Positions 16,989-24,623 of a DNA stretch of 30,098 nt are shown one piece after another. Every line of letters begins with the position of its first letter. The stretch's first letter is position 1. This DNA is from Desulfobulbus sp. (GTDB lineage Bacteria; Desulfobacterota; Desulfobulbia; Desulfobulbales; Desulfobulbaceae): NCBI GenBank assembly GCA_030600525.1, contig JAUVLX010000004.1, forward strand, positions 1 to 30,098. Direction: 5' to 3'. Position numbers and translations under genes: made by a program. The notes beneath the pieces are model-generated. The model made no database searches and was not told the origin of the DNA. It saw nothing but the letters and a program-made list of their open reading frames with translations.

Positions 16989-17097
16989 TTTTGGCTATGA
17001 ATATAGACGACTATCGGAGTCTACACTTACCCGGAGTCTACGCTTACCCGGAGTCTACGCTTACCCGGAGTCTACGCTTACCTATTCATAGCCAAAA
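16989..17097. repeat. 15-bp perfect inverted repeat enclosing a 4x17-bp tandem repeat
   Basis: TTTTGGCTATGAATA (16989-17003) and its exact complement TATTCATAGCCAAAA (17083-17097) flank four direct copies of CGGAGTCTACGCTTACC: 17015-17031 (one change, A for G at base 11), 17032-17048, 17049-17065 and 17066-17082. The last copy directly joins the right arm. The structure lies between the 5' end of orn and the 3' end of the phosphofructokinase gene, both minus strand. The remainder of 16818-17142 shows only a small AT-rich hairpin near 16869-16901. Confidence 0.9.
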
Positions 17098-17142
17098 ACT
17101 TTGAACCTGTCGCCGCCTGAACTGATGAGAAATCCGGCCTAG

Positions 17143-18426
17143 CTACACCAGATTTACCGGTTGTCCTGTGGCAGCCAGTACACTAGACCATAATCTCCCT
17201 TGGGGATCGACTTTTTTTCGTCCATCGGTGGCAAGCGGGATAGGCACATGGGTAAAACGACTATTCCAATGCCCTATAAGTACATTGGTCATCCCTGCCA
17301 TCCCTGCATGAACGGCATAATGTCCAAGCTGCAAACAGAAGGCACTATCATATGCGGAGGCGGGCGTGGAACGTATCATATAACTGGGATCAATATATTT
17401 CAGGGTCATATCCATCCCCACCTTCTTAAAATACTCTATAATCTTGTCTCGCAGAAGCAGGCCGATATCCCCCAGCTTATAGTTACCCGAGGCATCCTGG
17501 CCCAAGTTTCCAGAACAAAGATTTTGCCCGGCCCCTTCGCCAACCACAATCACAGCATGCCCTCGTAACCGAAGCCTTCGTTCAAGTGCCTCTAGCAAAA
17601 CTTCCAGTTCAAAAGGCACCTCAGGGATAAGACAGAAATTCACCTCGTTGTTGGCCAGAGCTGCCGAAGCAGCAATAAAGCCTGACTCACGCCCCATCAG
17701 TTTAACTAATCCTACTCCATTCCGGGCACCGACTGCCTCAACATGGGCGGTATAAGTTGAATGGCGGGATTCTGACACTGCGGTTTCATAGCCAAAGGAA
17801 AAATCCACGTGACAGATATCATTATCTATGGTTTTCGGAATACCGACCACAGAGATATGAAGCCCCCGACGCGAAATTTCCTCTGCTATGGCGGCTGCGC
17901 CGCGCAGGGTTCCATCTCCGCCGATGGTAAAAAGAATCCCTATATTCATATGGACCAAGGTATCTACAATAACCGCCACATCCTGGGAACCTCGGGATGA
18001 CCCTAATACACTCCCTCCCTTCAAGTGAATCCCTTCCACCAGATCAGGAGTCAGCTCCAGCGGGGTATGGTCATACGCCGGATTCAAGCCTTCATATCCG
18101 TACCGAAAGCCAAACACCTTTTTCACATTATAATGATAATGCAGGCTCATAACGACGGCTCTGATCACATCGTTAAGACCAGGACAAAGGCCACCGCAGG
18201 TAACAATTCCGCAAGACAGGGTTGCAGGATCAAAAAATATTTTTTCGCGGGGACCCGCCATTTGAAAGGAGGGAGGAGTCAATCCTTTATCAAGGTAGGG
18301 TTGCAGATCCTGGTACTGGTTATGGTAGAGAACGGATTCTGCAACATCGGTAAAACAGACACTTTGCATGGGAGAATGAAAACTGCACTCCCCCAGTTGC
18401 TGAACAATCAAATCCTTTGCGTGCAT
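17143..18426 (-). CDS. pfkA: 6-phosphofructokinase, long ATP-type with PKTIDND motif
   Basis: 427 residues from ATG 18426, chosen because GGAG and AAAGGGAG lie directly upstream; ATG 18441 would overlap that site and has none of its own. Motifs are CGGLCPGLNDVIRA, YGYEGL, LGSSRG, TIGGDGTLRGA, VGIPKTIDNDI, GRESGFIAASAAL and IPEVPFE. GGDG (instead of GGDD) predicts ATP rather than pyrophosphate as phosphoryl donor, while PKTIDND (Lys instead of Gly) groups it with the longer plant/trypanosomatid-like branch. It phosphorylates fructose 6-phosphate in glycolysis. It lies upstream of orn on the same strand but is separated by the tandem-repeat structure. Donor specificity is inferred from one residue. 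Confidence 0.9.
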   Translation of the reverse strand: MHAKDLIVQQLGECSFHSPMQSVCFTDVAESVLYHNQYQDLQPYLDKGLTPPSFQMAGPREKIFFDPATLSCGIVTCGGLCPGLNDVIRAVVMSLHYHYNVKKVFGFRYGYEGLNPAYDHTPLELTPDLVEGIHLKGGSVLGSSRGSQDVAVIVDTLVHMNIGILFTIGGDGTLRGAAAIAEEISRRGLHISVVGIPKTIDNDICHVDFSFGYETAVSESRHSTYTAHVEAVGARNGVGLVKLMGRESGFIAASAALANNEVNFCLIPEVPFELEVLLEALERRLRLRGHAVIVVGEGAGQNLCSGNLGQDASGNYKLGDIGLLLRDKIIEYFKKVGMDMTLKYIDPSYMIRSTPASAYDSAFCLQLGHYAVHAGMAGMTNVLIGHWNSRFTHVPIPLATDGRKKVDPQGRLWSSVLAATGQPVNLV

Positions 18427-18731
18427 ACTCCCTTTCTCCATTCAAGCGGTTAGGCTGAAGGGCTCAAGCCAGGAAACTACCTCCATTGGTAGTATCCATT
18501 CCAAACTCCTAGACCTTTTAATAAATCAACCCTTTATTCTTTATGGTATTCTTCCTGTTAGATATCCGCAAACTGTTTTTCAATCAGCACCCCTGCCCTG
18601 TGCAAATTGCTCTAGCCAAGGCAGAGTAAATATGGCAGAAAGAAAGGCGGTTTAAAAAGCTTTGCGCAGAGGTAACAGACCGCACATATATGGACAGTTA
18701 AAGCAAGAATTCTTTTACCGAGAAACGTATA
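18427..18731. other. divergent intergenic region with a small perfect hairpin
   Basis: Divergent gap between the phosphofructokinase (minus) and FAD dehydrogenase (plus) genes. It holds ACTACC-TCCATT-GGTAGT (18476-18493), a perfect 6-6-6 inverted repeat 50 bases before the phosphofructokinase start. This could be a repressor site or a leader hairpin. I see no convincing -35/-10 pair. Confidence 0.35.
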
Positions 18732-20132
18732 ATGGATACCATCAAGGACAGACCACAATATGATGTTATAATCGTCGGTGCCGGACCAGCAGGCCTGTTT
18801 GCCGCTTACTATCTGTGCGAACACTCTTCGCTGCGTGTGCTTGTCATTGAAAAAGGGCAACCACCTCTAGAGCGAAAATGCCCTATTGGCGATAAAGGCT
18901 GCATTAAGTGCCAACCGTGCAATATCCTTTGCGGTATAGGCGGCGCAGGACTTTTTTCAGACGGCAAACTCAACTTTATCCATAAACTTGGCAAAACAGA
19001 CCTGACCCAATTTCTATCAACCTCTGACGCCTGTGCATTGATCGACGAAACAGAAGCGATTTTCAACCGTTTCGGCATGGACGGCCAAGTCTTTCCCACT
19101 GATCAGGAAGCCGCCAACTCTATCCGCAAAAATGCCAGAAAATGCGGCATCGACCTCCTGATCATCAAACAAAAACATCTGGGCAGCGACAATCTCCCCC
19201 ACCATATAGATGGAATGCGACAATATATTGCTGACAAGGGGGTCACCTTTCATCATTCCGAGGTGGTTGAAGATATTATTGTTACAGAGGGTAAGGTTAC
19301 CGGAGTCATCACCAAAAAAGGTACCTACGAGGCACCACACGTCATTCTTGCTCCTGGAAGGGTTGGTGCGGAATGGGTTGCAGGAGTTGCCAAACGCCAA
19401 AATATAGACGTGTCCCAACGTGGAATTGAAGTGGGGGTAAGGGTTGAAGTACATAACGAGATCATGCAGGATCTCTGCTCCATCATATATGACCCTACCT
19501 TCTTTATCCGCACCGCCAAGTACGATGACCAGACCCGAACCTTTTGTACCAATTTCGGCGGTTTTGTAGCTCTGGAAAACTACCAGAATTTTGTCTGTGT
19601 CAACGGCCATGCGCTGATGGACCGCAAATCAGAAAATTCCAATTTTGCCTTTCTCTCCAAGGTCGTTCTCACGGATCCGGTTGAAGACAACCAGGCCTAC
19701 GGAGAATCCATTGGCAAACTGGCCACCCTCATAGGCGGCGGCAAGCCAATTCTGCAGAGATTTGGTGATCTAAAAAGAGGCCGTCGGTCCACCTGGAATC
19801 GAATCCACAACAGCTACATTGAACCAACACTAACCAATGTTACCTGCGGCGACATTGCCATGGCTCTGCCAGAAAGGATCCTCACCAACCTGGTGGATGG
19901 CCTGCAACAGCTCAACCAGATTGTACCGGGAGTCACCAATGACGAGACCCTGCTCTATGCACCCGAAATAAAATTTTTTGCAACCCAGGTCGCAACAAAC
20001 AACAACCTGGAAACAGCAGTAAAAGGGCTCTTTGTTGCTGGTGACGGCCCAGGTGTGGCTGGCAATATTGTTTCAGCCACGGCAACAGCCCTTATCCCCG
20101 CAAAAGAGATTATCAGTAGAACCACCAAATAG
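18732..20132 (+). CDS. FAD-dependent dehydrogenase (COG2509-like)
   Basis: 466 residues. The dinucleotide-binding motif YDVIIVGAGPAGLFAAYYL (about 9-28) binds FAD, VLVIEKG ends strand 2, and GLFVAGDGPGVAGNIVSATA (about 432-451) is the C-terminal FAD loop. Between about 50 and 66 are five cysteines (CPIGDKGCIKCQPCNILCG), directly followed by GGAGLFSDGKLN. This cysteine-glycine pattern is characteristic of an uncharacterised family of FAD-dependent dehydrogenases. The substrate is unknown. A weak GAGAAA precedes ATG 18732. A SlyD-like gene follows after 42 bases, possibly in the same transcript. The cysteines could bind a metal, but this is not established. Confidence 0.88.
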   Translation: MDTIKDRPQYDVIIVGAGPAGLFAAYYLCEHSSLRVLVIEKGQPPLERKCPIGDKGCIKCQPCNILCGIGGAGLFSDGKLNFIHKLGKTDLTQFLSTSDACALIDETEAIFNRFGMDGQVFPTDQEAANSIRKNARKCGIDLLIIKQKHLGSDNLPHHIDGMRQYIADKGVTFHHSEVVEDIIVTEGKVTGVITKKGTYEAPHVILAPGRVGAEWVAGVAKRQNIDVSQRGIEVGVRVEVHNEIMQDLCSIIYDPTFFIRTAKYDDQTRTFCTNFGGFVALENYQNFVCVNGHALMDRKSENSNFAFLSKVVLTDPVEDNQAYGESIGKLATLIGGGKPILQRFGDLKRGRRSTWNRIHNSYIEPTLTNVTCGDIAMALPERILTNLVDGLQQLNQIVPGVTNDETLLYAPEIKFFATQVATNNNLETAVKGLFVAGDGPGVAGNIVSATATALIPAKEIISRTTK

Positions 20133-20174
20133 CCATATGCTAACAGCAACAACAATCCAACCAAGAAGGAAAAT

Positions 20175-20606
20175 ATGAACGTCAGTGAAGGGAAATCCGT
20201 TACCGTCCATTATGTGTTAAAATTGGATAACGGCAGGGTGTACGAAAGTACCCTAGAAGAAGACCCGCTCCTCTATACACACGGTATGGGAGAGATAGTT
20301 AAAGGAATGGAAAAAGCGCTTACCGGAATGTCCATAGGCGAACAGAAAACCTTTATCGTGGAACCCGAAGAGGGATACGGAGAAGTCACACTCGACGCGT
20401 TAATCGAGGTTCCACGTGAACATATTCCAATGGAAGCACGGATAGTAGGTGAACAGATTACAGCTATCGGCCCTAAAGGGCATAAGGTGGAAGGCGTTGT
20501 GTATGAGATTAAAAGAAAAACACTGGTTGTTGACTTCAATCATCCACTGGCCGGGATGACACTTCATTTTGAGGTTTCAGTGATTGACATCCAGGACCCA
20601 GCATAA
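20175..20606 (+). CDS. slyD: SlyD-like FKBP-type peptidyl-prolyl isomerase
   Basis: 143 residues with AAGGAA 4 bases before ATG 20175. The layout matches SlyD. The split FKBP domain is VTVHYVLKLDNGRVYEST, then GMGEIVKGMEKALTGMSIGE and the C-terminal VVDFNHPLAGMTLHFEVSVID. The inserted chaperone flap (about 72-115) includes PEEGYGEVTLDALIEVPREH. SlyD catalyses proline cis/trans isomerisation and holds unfolded chains. The histidine-rich nickel-binding tail of E. coli SlyD is absent here, so a hydrogenase metallochaperone role is unlikely. This is common outside enterobacteria. Confidence 0.9.
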   Translation: MNVSEGKSVTVHYVLKLDNGRVYESTLEEDPLLYTHGMGEIVKGMEKALTGMSIGEQKTFIVEPEEGYGEVTLDALIEVPREHIPMEARIVGEQITAIGPKGHKVEGVVYEIKRKTLVVDFNHPLAGMTLHFEVSVIDIQDPA

Positions 20607-20618
20607 CCTTTTTTCCAT

Positions 20619-20654
20619 GGTCCCTCTCAGCAGCACAGGCTGCTCAGCGGGACC
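20619..20654. terminator. stem-loop between convergent genes
   Basis: GGTCCC (20619) pairs with GGGACC ending at 20654, and inner AGCAG pairs with CTGCT. The stem is about 13 pairs with two mismatches around a six-base loop. It sits between the convergent SlyD-like gene and the nucleotidyltransferase fusion gene. There is no clear T-run on either strand, so an intrinsic terminator is only likely, not certain. Confidence 0.45.
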
Positions 20655-20687
20655 TCCCCTTCTACCCATCAGCCGCGGCAACCGTGG

Positions 20688-22130
20688 TTATCGACTTTTC
20701 ATTAACCGCTTTTTGGCTATCATCAGCAAAATACGGAGAAAAGTTTTACGATTTCGATATTTTTCAAACATCGCGGTACTGCGGTTGTAGTAGTTGACTG
20801 GTATCTCGATCATCCGCTTGCGATCATTTAAGATCTCCACCGCCATCTCAGCAAGCAACTCTGGCCCGTTGCCGTTCAATTGTTCTTTGAGGTCATCATA
20901 GCAGGAGCGCCACATGGCCCGGAATGTGCATCCAACATCAGATATCCTCACTTCACGACGCCACCAGAGCATCTCTATCAGTTTGGCTAGCAGGATATTA
21001 GCAATCCTAACCAGTCCCCGCATGTCCGATCCCTGTTCAATCAACTGTCTGGTGGTCCTAGTACCAACCACCATATCAGCCTCTTTGATATACTGGAGCA
21101 GTTTGCAGATATCGTGCTCCGGAAAGGTATAGTCAGCTTCAGCCATGACAATGACATCACCTGGGACACGATCCAATGCATACCGCATCTTTTCACCATA
21201 CAATACGATATCCTGCGGACAACGGATAATATCTGCCCCGCAGGACCGGATTTTTTCTTCTACAGTATTTACAAACGGTACGACCACATAGACTGTATCA
21301 ATCGATCGATTTCGCCGATAGCGATTGATGGTAAAATCAATATTTTCCTCAACACCTTCGGAATAGAGGAGCAGGGTAATTTGATTTTCATCAAAGGTGA
21401 TGTTGCGCTCGTAATACCGAGCAAGATTAAGACTGTCCCGATCGTTAATATTGACATAGGTCCCCTTAATCTCGAAACAGAGGACACCTGGATCCTTGCT
21501 GCATAACGAATCAAGAAAGGTGACAAATTCAACATAACCATCGACGGACTGTTCAAAGGCATCTGCAAGGAGCGGGAAAAAATCAGGGGTCAGGATAAAG
21601 GTTCCCAGCCCTAGCAGATTATTTTCAAGTACTTGAGGTTTTTCCACCAAGTTACGCACCCTGGTGCCTTCTTTATGGACCGAGTAGTTACGTTTAATCA
21701 ACTTGGTATCGTCAGCATCCATGACCGTGCAGGTAGCAAGGGCGTGTTCATAATCGATATCAAGCAGTTCTGCGTGATTGGAACCGACATAACATTCATC
21801 ACTCAACATGACGCAACAAGGATGCTTTATGTGACGTCCAGCGAGCAGGATAGACCAGCCCAATCCTTTATCGAGTTCGGTATTGTCAATATAATGCAGT
21901 GTAACCCCTAACCACTGCCCATCCTTGAAGTAGTCCTTGATCACTCCTGAAAGATAGCCGACGGTCATATATATTTCGTCTATTCCGAGCTGGTCCCGCA
22001 TCAGACAGATGATCCGCTCCAGGTTGGGTTTACCATTGACCTGGAGCATTCCTTTGGGAACCAGACTTGTATAGGGCCGCGCACGTACCCCTTTGCCAGC
22101 TGCTGGTATCAGTCCTACAAGTTTACCCAT
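20688..22130 (-). CDS. nucleotidyltransferase - family 2 glycosyltransferase fusion
   Basis: 480 residues with two domains. Residues 1 to about 235 are a sugar-phosphate nucleotidyltransferase: LIPAAGKGVRARPYTSLVPK with the signature GxGxR...PK, MLSDECYVGSNHA, VEKPQ, GLGTFIL and EIKGTYVNINDRDSL. Residues about 245-480 are a GT-A family 2 transferase: TVYVVVPFVN, ALDRVPGDVIVMAEADYTFPEHD (metal-binding Asp motif) and VGTRTTRQL, ending in a basic amphipathic helix like dolichyl-phosphate-mannose synthases. The fusion suggests activation and transfer of the same sugar. AGGTGAG overlapping the upstream stop provides the ribosome binding site; the two genes are 4 bases apart and form one operon. 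Confidence 0.88.
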   Translation of the reverse strand: MGKLVGLIPAAGKGVRARPYTSLVPKGMLQVNGKPNLERIICLMRDQLGIDEIYMTVGYLSGVIKDYFKDGQWLGVTLHYIDNTELDKGLGWSILLAGRHIKHPCCVMLSDECYVGSNHAELLDIDYEHALATCTVMDADDTKLIKRNYSVHKEGTRVRNLVEKPQVLENNLLGLGTFILTPDFFPLLADAFEQSVDGYVEFVTFLDSLCSKDPGVLCFEIKGTYVNINDRDSLNLARYYERNITFDENQITLLLYSEGVEENIDFTINRYRRNRSIDTVYVVVPFVNTVEEKIRSCGADIIRCPQDIVLYGEKMRYALDRVPGDVIVMAEADYTFPEHDICKLLQYIKEADMVVGTRTTRQLIEQGSDMRGLVRIANILLAKLIEMLWWRREVRISDVGCTFRAMWRSCYDDLKEQLNGNGPELLAEMAVEILNDRKRMIEIPVNYYNRSTAMFEKYRNRKTFLRILLMIAKKRLMKSR

Positions 22131-22134
22131 GGTC

Positions 22135-22824
22135 TCACCTGGTCAGAAAATAATAGAAAGTGAGATATAAATACTTCAAGGTCTCAGCCAGGTGTTGCAT
22201 CTTAGCCTCCCCGGTATGGCGAGGGGTAAAATCAACCCCGATCTCCTTAATGGTAATCTTTCGGCGGGCAAAGGCGACCCCGAGTTCCAGCACATGCTCA
22301 AAGCCTTTGCGTGATAAGTGTACTTCATACAGGGCTGACCGGTTAAACGCCTTGCACCCGGTATAGAGATCAGTCACTTTCTGATCAAAAAGCAGATTAA
22401 ACAACCATGAGATAAGTTGATTACCCAATCGTTTGGTCAGGGGCATAAACCGGTTTCTTCCGCCTAAAAAGCGACTGGTATAGACCACCTCGGTATGGTC
22501 AAGTTGTTCGATAAGATCCGGGATGGCCTCTGGCGGGTACTCACAGTCAGCATCAATGATAAGAATCTTTTCATTGCTTGAATTGGCTATTCCATCCAGC
22601 AGTGATCCACCATATCCTTCATTTGTGGCGTGACGAATAAGGATAACGTCCTCAAAGGAAGAAATAATTTCCACAGACTTGTCAGTCGAGGCATTATCCA
22701 CATAAATAAGGTTCAGGGGAAGCCCCAAGGCTGTCACCCGACGGTGAAACTCCGGTAATATTTCTTCTTCGTTAAAGACGGGTACAATAACATCTGTGTA
22801 TTTGGCGGTCTTTTCTTGCATCAT
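22135..22824 (-). CDS. family 2 glycosyltransferase (DPM1-like)
   Basis: 229 residues from ATG 22824. The frame is open to 22989, but the conserved fold starts at TDVIVPVFNEEEILPEF, so upstream residues (including an alternative ATG at 22890) are probably untranslated or dispensable; no clear ribosome binding site supports any choice. Motifs are LIYVDNASTDKS, the glycine-rich NEGYGGSLLDG, the metal site IIDADCEYPPEAI, and YTGCKAFNRSALYEV followed by a distal acidic and basic segment. Such enzymes transfer hexose from a nucleotide sugar to polyprenyl phosphate or a similar acceptor. No C-terminal membrane domain is seen. It is the first gene of an operon with the nucleotidyltransferase fusion. 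Confidence 0.85.
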   Translation of the reverse strand: MMQEKTAKYTDVIVPVFNEEEILPEFHRRVTALGLPLNLIYVDNASTDKSVEIISSFEDVILIRHATNEGYGGSLLDGIANSSNEKILIIDADCEYPPEAIPDLIEQLDHTEVVYTSRFLGGRNRFMPLTKRLGNQLISWLFNLLFDQKVTDLYTGCKAFNRSALYEVHLSRKGFEHVLELGVAFARRKITIKEIGVDFTPRHTGEAKMQHLAETLKYLYLTFYYFLTR

Positions 22825-22984
22825 ATTGTTTTTTAAATAGTCGTGGTTCTTGTATTTGCTAGGAATTTTACATTTCTTAAAAACAGCCATCCTAGCGACA
22901 ACCGTTCCCCCATACAACAGAATTCGCCTCTTTTTTGAAAGAGGGTTCCTCTCACAACAAATGCTCCACTGCAAAAAAAATAGT

Positions 22985-23109
22985 GTCACTATTCAGCAGT
23001 GCTCCAGATGCGTACAAGCAGGCTGGATAACTATAGTAATTCTATGTTTTCCGGCCTGATCGTGCGCAGAGGTAAGCGCAGACTCTGTGGGGTGCTGCTG
23101 GATAGTTAC
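22985..23109. repeat. long imperfect palindrome E5 (125 bp) with a side hairpin
   Basis: The left arm from GTCACTATTCAGCAGTGCTC (22985) pairs with the complement of the right end, GTAACTATCCAGCAGCACCC (23109 leftward). Inner pairing continues through TGCGTAC / GTGCGCA, CAGGCTGGA / TCCGGCCTG and CTATAG / CTATG around a five-base loop near 23037. The right arm carries an extra 21-base insert that forms its own hairpin, CAGAG...CTCTG (23067-23087). A separate perfect palindrome AATAGTG-T-CACTATT (22979-22993) overlaps the left end. It begins 8 bases after the csaA-like stop codon. It does not share the core words of E1/E2. Confidence 0.75.
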
Positions 23110-23117
23110 AAAAATGC

Positions 23118-23456
23118 TTAGCAGAGCTTGGCTCCCAAAGGCACATCCTTATCAGGAATGCAGAGTGCTACGGCTCCGTCCTTATTATGAAATCCGGTCA
23201 CAAGACATTCGGACATGAGGGGACCGATCTGTTTTTCAGGAAAGTTGACCACTCCGACAACCAACCTGCCAACGAGTTCTTCGGGGTTGTAAAGCTCAGC
23301 AATCTGGACGCTAGACTTGCGCATCCCAATCTCTTCACCAAAATCGACATGCAGAATATAGGCGGGGTTACGGGCCTCGGCAAAAACCTTGGCCTCAATC
23401 ACCTTACCCACCCGTAGCTCAACCTTGCTGAAATCACTTCAATCTATCAACGCCAC
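23118..23456 (-). CDS. csaA: CsaA-like tRNA-binding domain protein with in-frame TGA at codon 6
   Basis: The frame from GTG 23456 (AGGGGAG ending 8 bases upstream) reads V-A-L-I-D, then TGA (23439-23441), then SDFSKVELRVGKVIEAKVF and onward to TAA 23118. Sequence after the TGA is a full CsaA/EMAP-II-like OB fold: NPAYILHVDFGEEIG, RKSSVQIAELY, VVGVVNFPEKQIGP, MSECLVTGF, IPDKDVPLGAKLC. The segment DFSKVELRVG is the usual N-terminal start of the family, so the original start lies upstream of the TGA. The only downstream in-frame start, GTG 23411, would lose the first beta strand. Either a nonsense mutation (relatives often have Trp or Tyr there), a sequence error or recoding. CsaA proteins bind tRNA or act as chaperones. 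Confidence 0.75.
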
Positions 23457-23482
23457 TGTTTACTCTCCCCTTCATCACAAAT

Positions 23483-23520
23483 AAAAAAAGCTGCATACCA
23501 TACAACCGGCATGCAGCTTT
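23483..23520 (-). terminator. intrinsic terminator of the Tim44-like gene
   Basis: On the minus strand AAAGCTGCAT and ATGCAGCTTT pair perfectly around a 14-base loop, followed by a run of seven T's counting the stem end. It lies 27 bases after the Tim44-like stop codon and just upstream of the csaA-like gene, which should therefore have its own promoter. Confidence 0.8.
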
Positions 23521-23546
23521 CAATCACTTATAAGTAATTATTACAA

Positions 23547-24470
23547 TCAGTCTTCAACCACATCAATACCTTCCAGCTTCCAATCTTCGGTTCGCTCTGG
23601 TCTGGCCCATGTCCATTTCTCTGCAAACTTCACAGGATCAGTCTTGCTCCCTTCAACCACGTCCCCGGTTTTATCATCCACTGTGTAGTCGAGCAGGTTG
23701 GCAGTGAACGAAACAGTAACAAAATCTTCGTTCCCCTGCTTGCCGGCATCTACGACTTCCACTTTTCTAATGGCAATGCTCTCCAGCTTATTGGTATGGC
23801 CTTTGGCCTTCATCTCCGCAAACTGCTTATCATACTCACCCGCCAACTGCTTCCCTAACAGATGGCTGTAACTGGCAAGATCGCGCCGCATCCAGCCTGC
23901 CTGAATTTTAAAAAATACATCCGAGGCTATTTCCACAAAATATTTATCATCAAATCCCGGATCAGTGGTCTGGATTTCAGCTACGCCGTCCTCAAGGCTG
24001 CTGACCTCCCGAATGGGCGGTACTGGAGGAACAGAACTTTTTGCCTGGTCAGAAAAAGCACCACCGGAAAAAGTATTTTTATCAAATGGTGGTGGTTTAT
24101 ACCCTGCAGATGAAGAGCCTGTGGGTCTAGAGACAAACCGTTTATATAAGAAATAACCCGCCACACCTAAAAGCAATAATGGCAGGATCCCCATACCGCT
24201 GCCCCCAGCGCCGAACATACTGCCAAGCAACATACCGCCAATAGCGCCGCCCAATAATCCTCCGGCCAGACCACTGCCAAAACCGGATTTCTTTCCCTGC
24301 TGAGTTTGAGCCGGTGCTTTAGACGTCTTTTTTGGGGTCGAGCGACTAAAACTCCTTCCACCAAATTTGGAACGGGCATCGGCATAATCAGTCGTGATTC
24401 CTGCTTCACAGAACATTACTGCAAAGAGAATCAGAAAAAATGGTGCCAGTTTACTCAATTGTGTCATCAT
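23547..24470 (-). CDS. Tim44-like domain protein, exported
   Basis: 307 residues. The N-terminus is a signal peptide (KLAPFFLILFAVMFCEAG). Residues about 30-65 are basic and rich in Ser, Lys and Gln. A glycine-rich membrane-associated stretch follows (GSGLAGGLLGGAIGGMLLGS), then a second hydrophobic helix (MGILPLLLLGVAGYFLYKRF). The C-terminal half (about 165-305) is a Tim44-like domain: FKIQAGWMRRDLASYSHLL, KLESIAIRKVEVVDAG, VSFTANLLDYTVDD and FAEKWTWARPE. Bacterial members are uncharacterised; the fold also occurs in the mitochondrial import motor subunit and MRPL45. It is divergent from the rhomboid protease gene across 153 bases, and its own terminator follows. Confidence 0.87.
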   Translation of the reverse strand: MMTQLSKLAPFFLILFAVMFCEAGITTDYADARSKFGGRSFSRSTPKKTSKAPAQTQQGKKSGFGSGLAGGLLGGAIGGMLLGSMFGAGGSGMGILPLLLLGVAGYFLYKRFVSRPTGSSSAGYKPPPFDKNTFSGGAFSDQAKSSVPPVPPIREVSSLEDGVAEIQTTDPGFDDKYFVEIASDVFFKIQAGWMRRDLASYSHLLGKQLAGEYDKQFAEMKAKGHTNKLESIAIRKVEVVDAGKQGNEDFVTVSFTANLLDYTVDDKTGDVVEGSKTDPVKFAEKWTWARPERTEDWKLEGIDVVED

Positions 24471-24623
24471 AATTGTTTTTCCAGCAATGTATTTTTTGTT
24501 GGTCCACCCACTAAAAAAGGTGGGATTTAGAGCTTGAGTGTTTACTGTATCTCCCCGTGAGATGCAACAAACATAATGCTTTTTTACCGTGGGTCAAGGT
24601 ACTATCCATAGCAACTGACGGTA

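Noticed and set aside
23439..23441. Selenocysteine insertion at the csaA-like TGA
   Set aside because: Only a weak AGC/GCT stem follows the TGA, and CsaA proteins are not redox enzymes. A nonsense change or sequence error is simpler.
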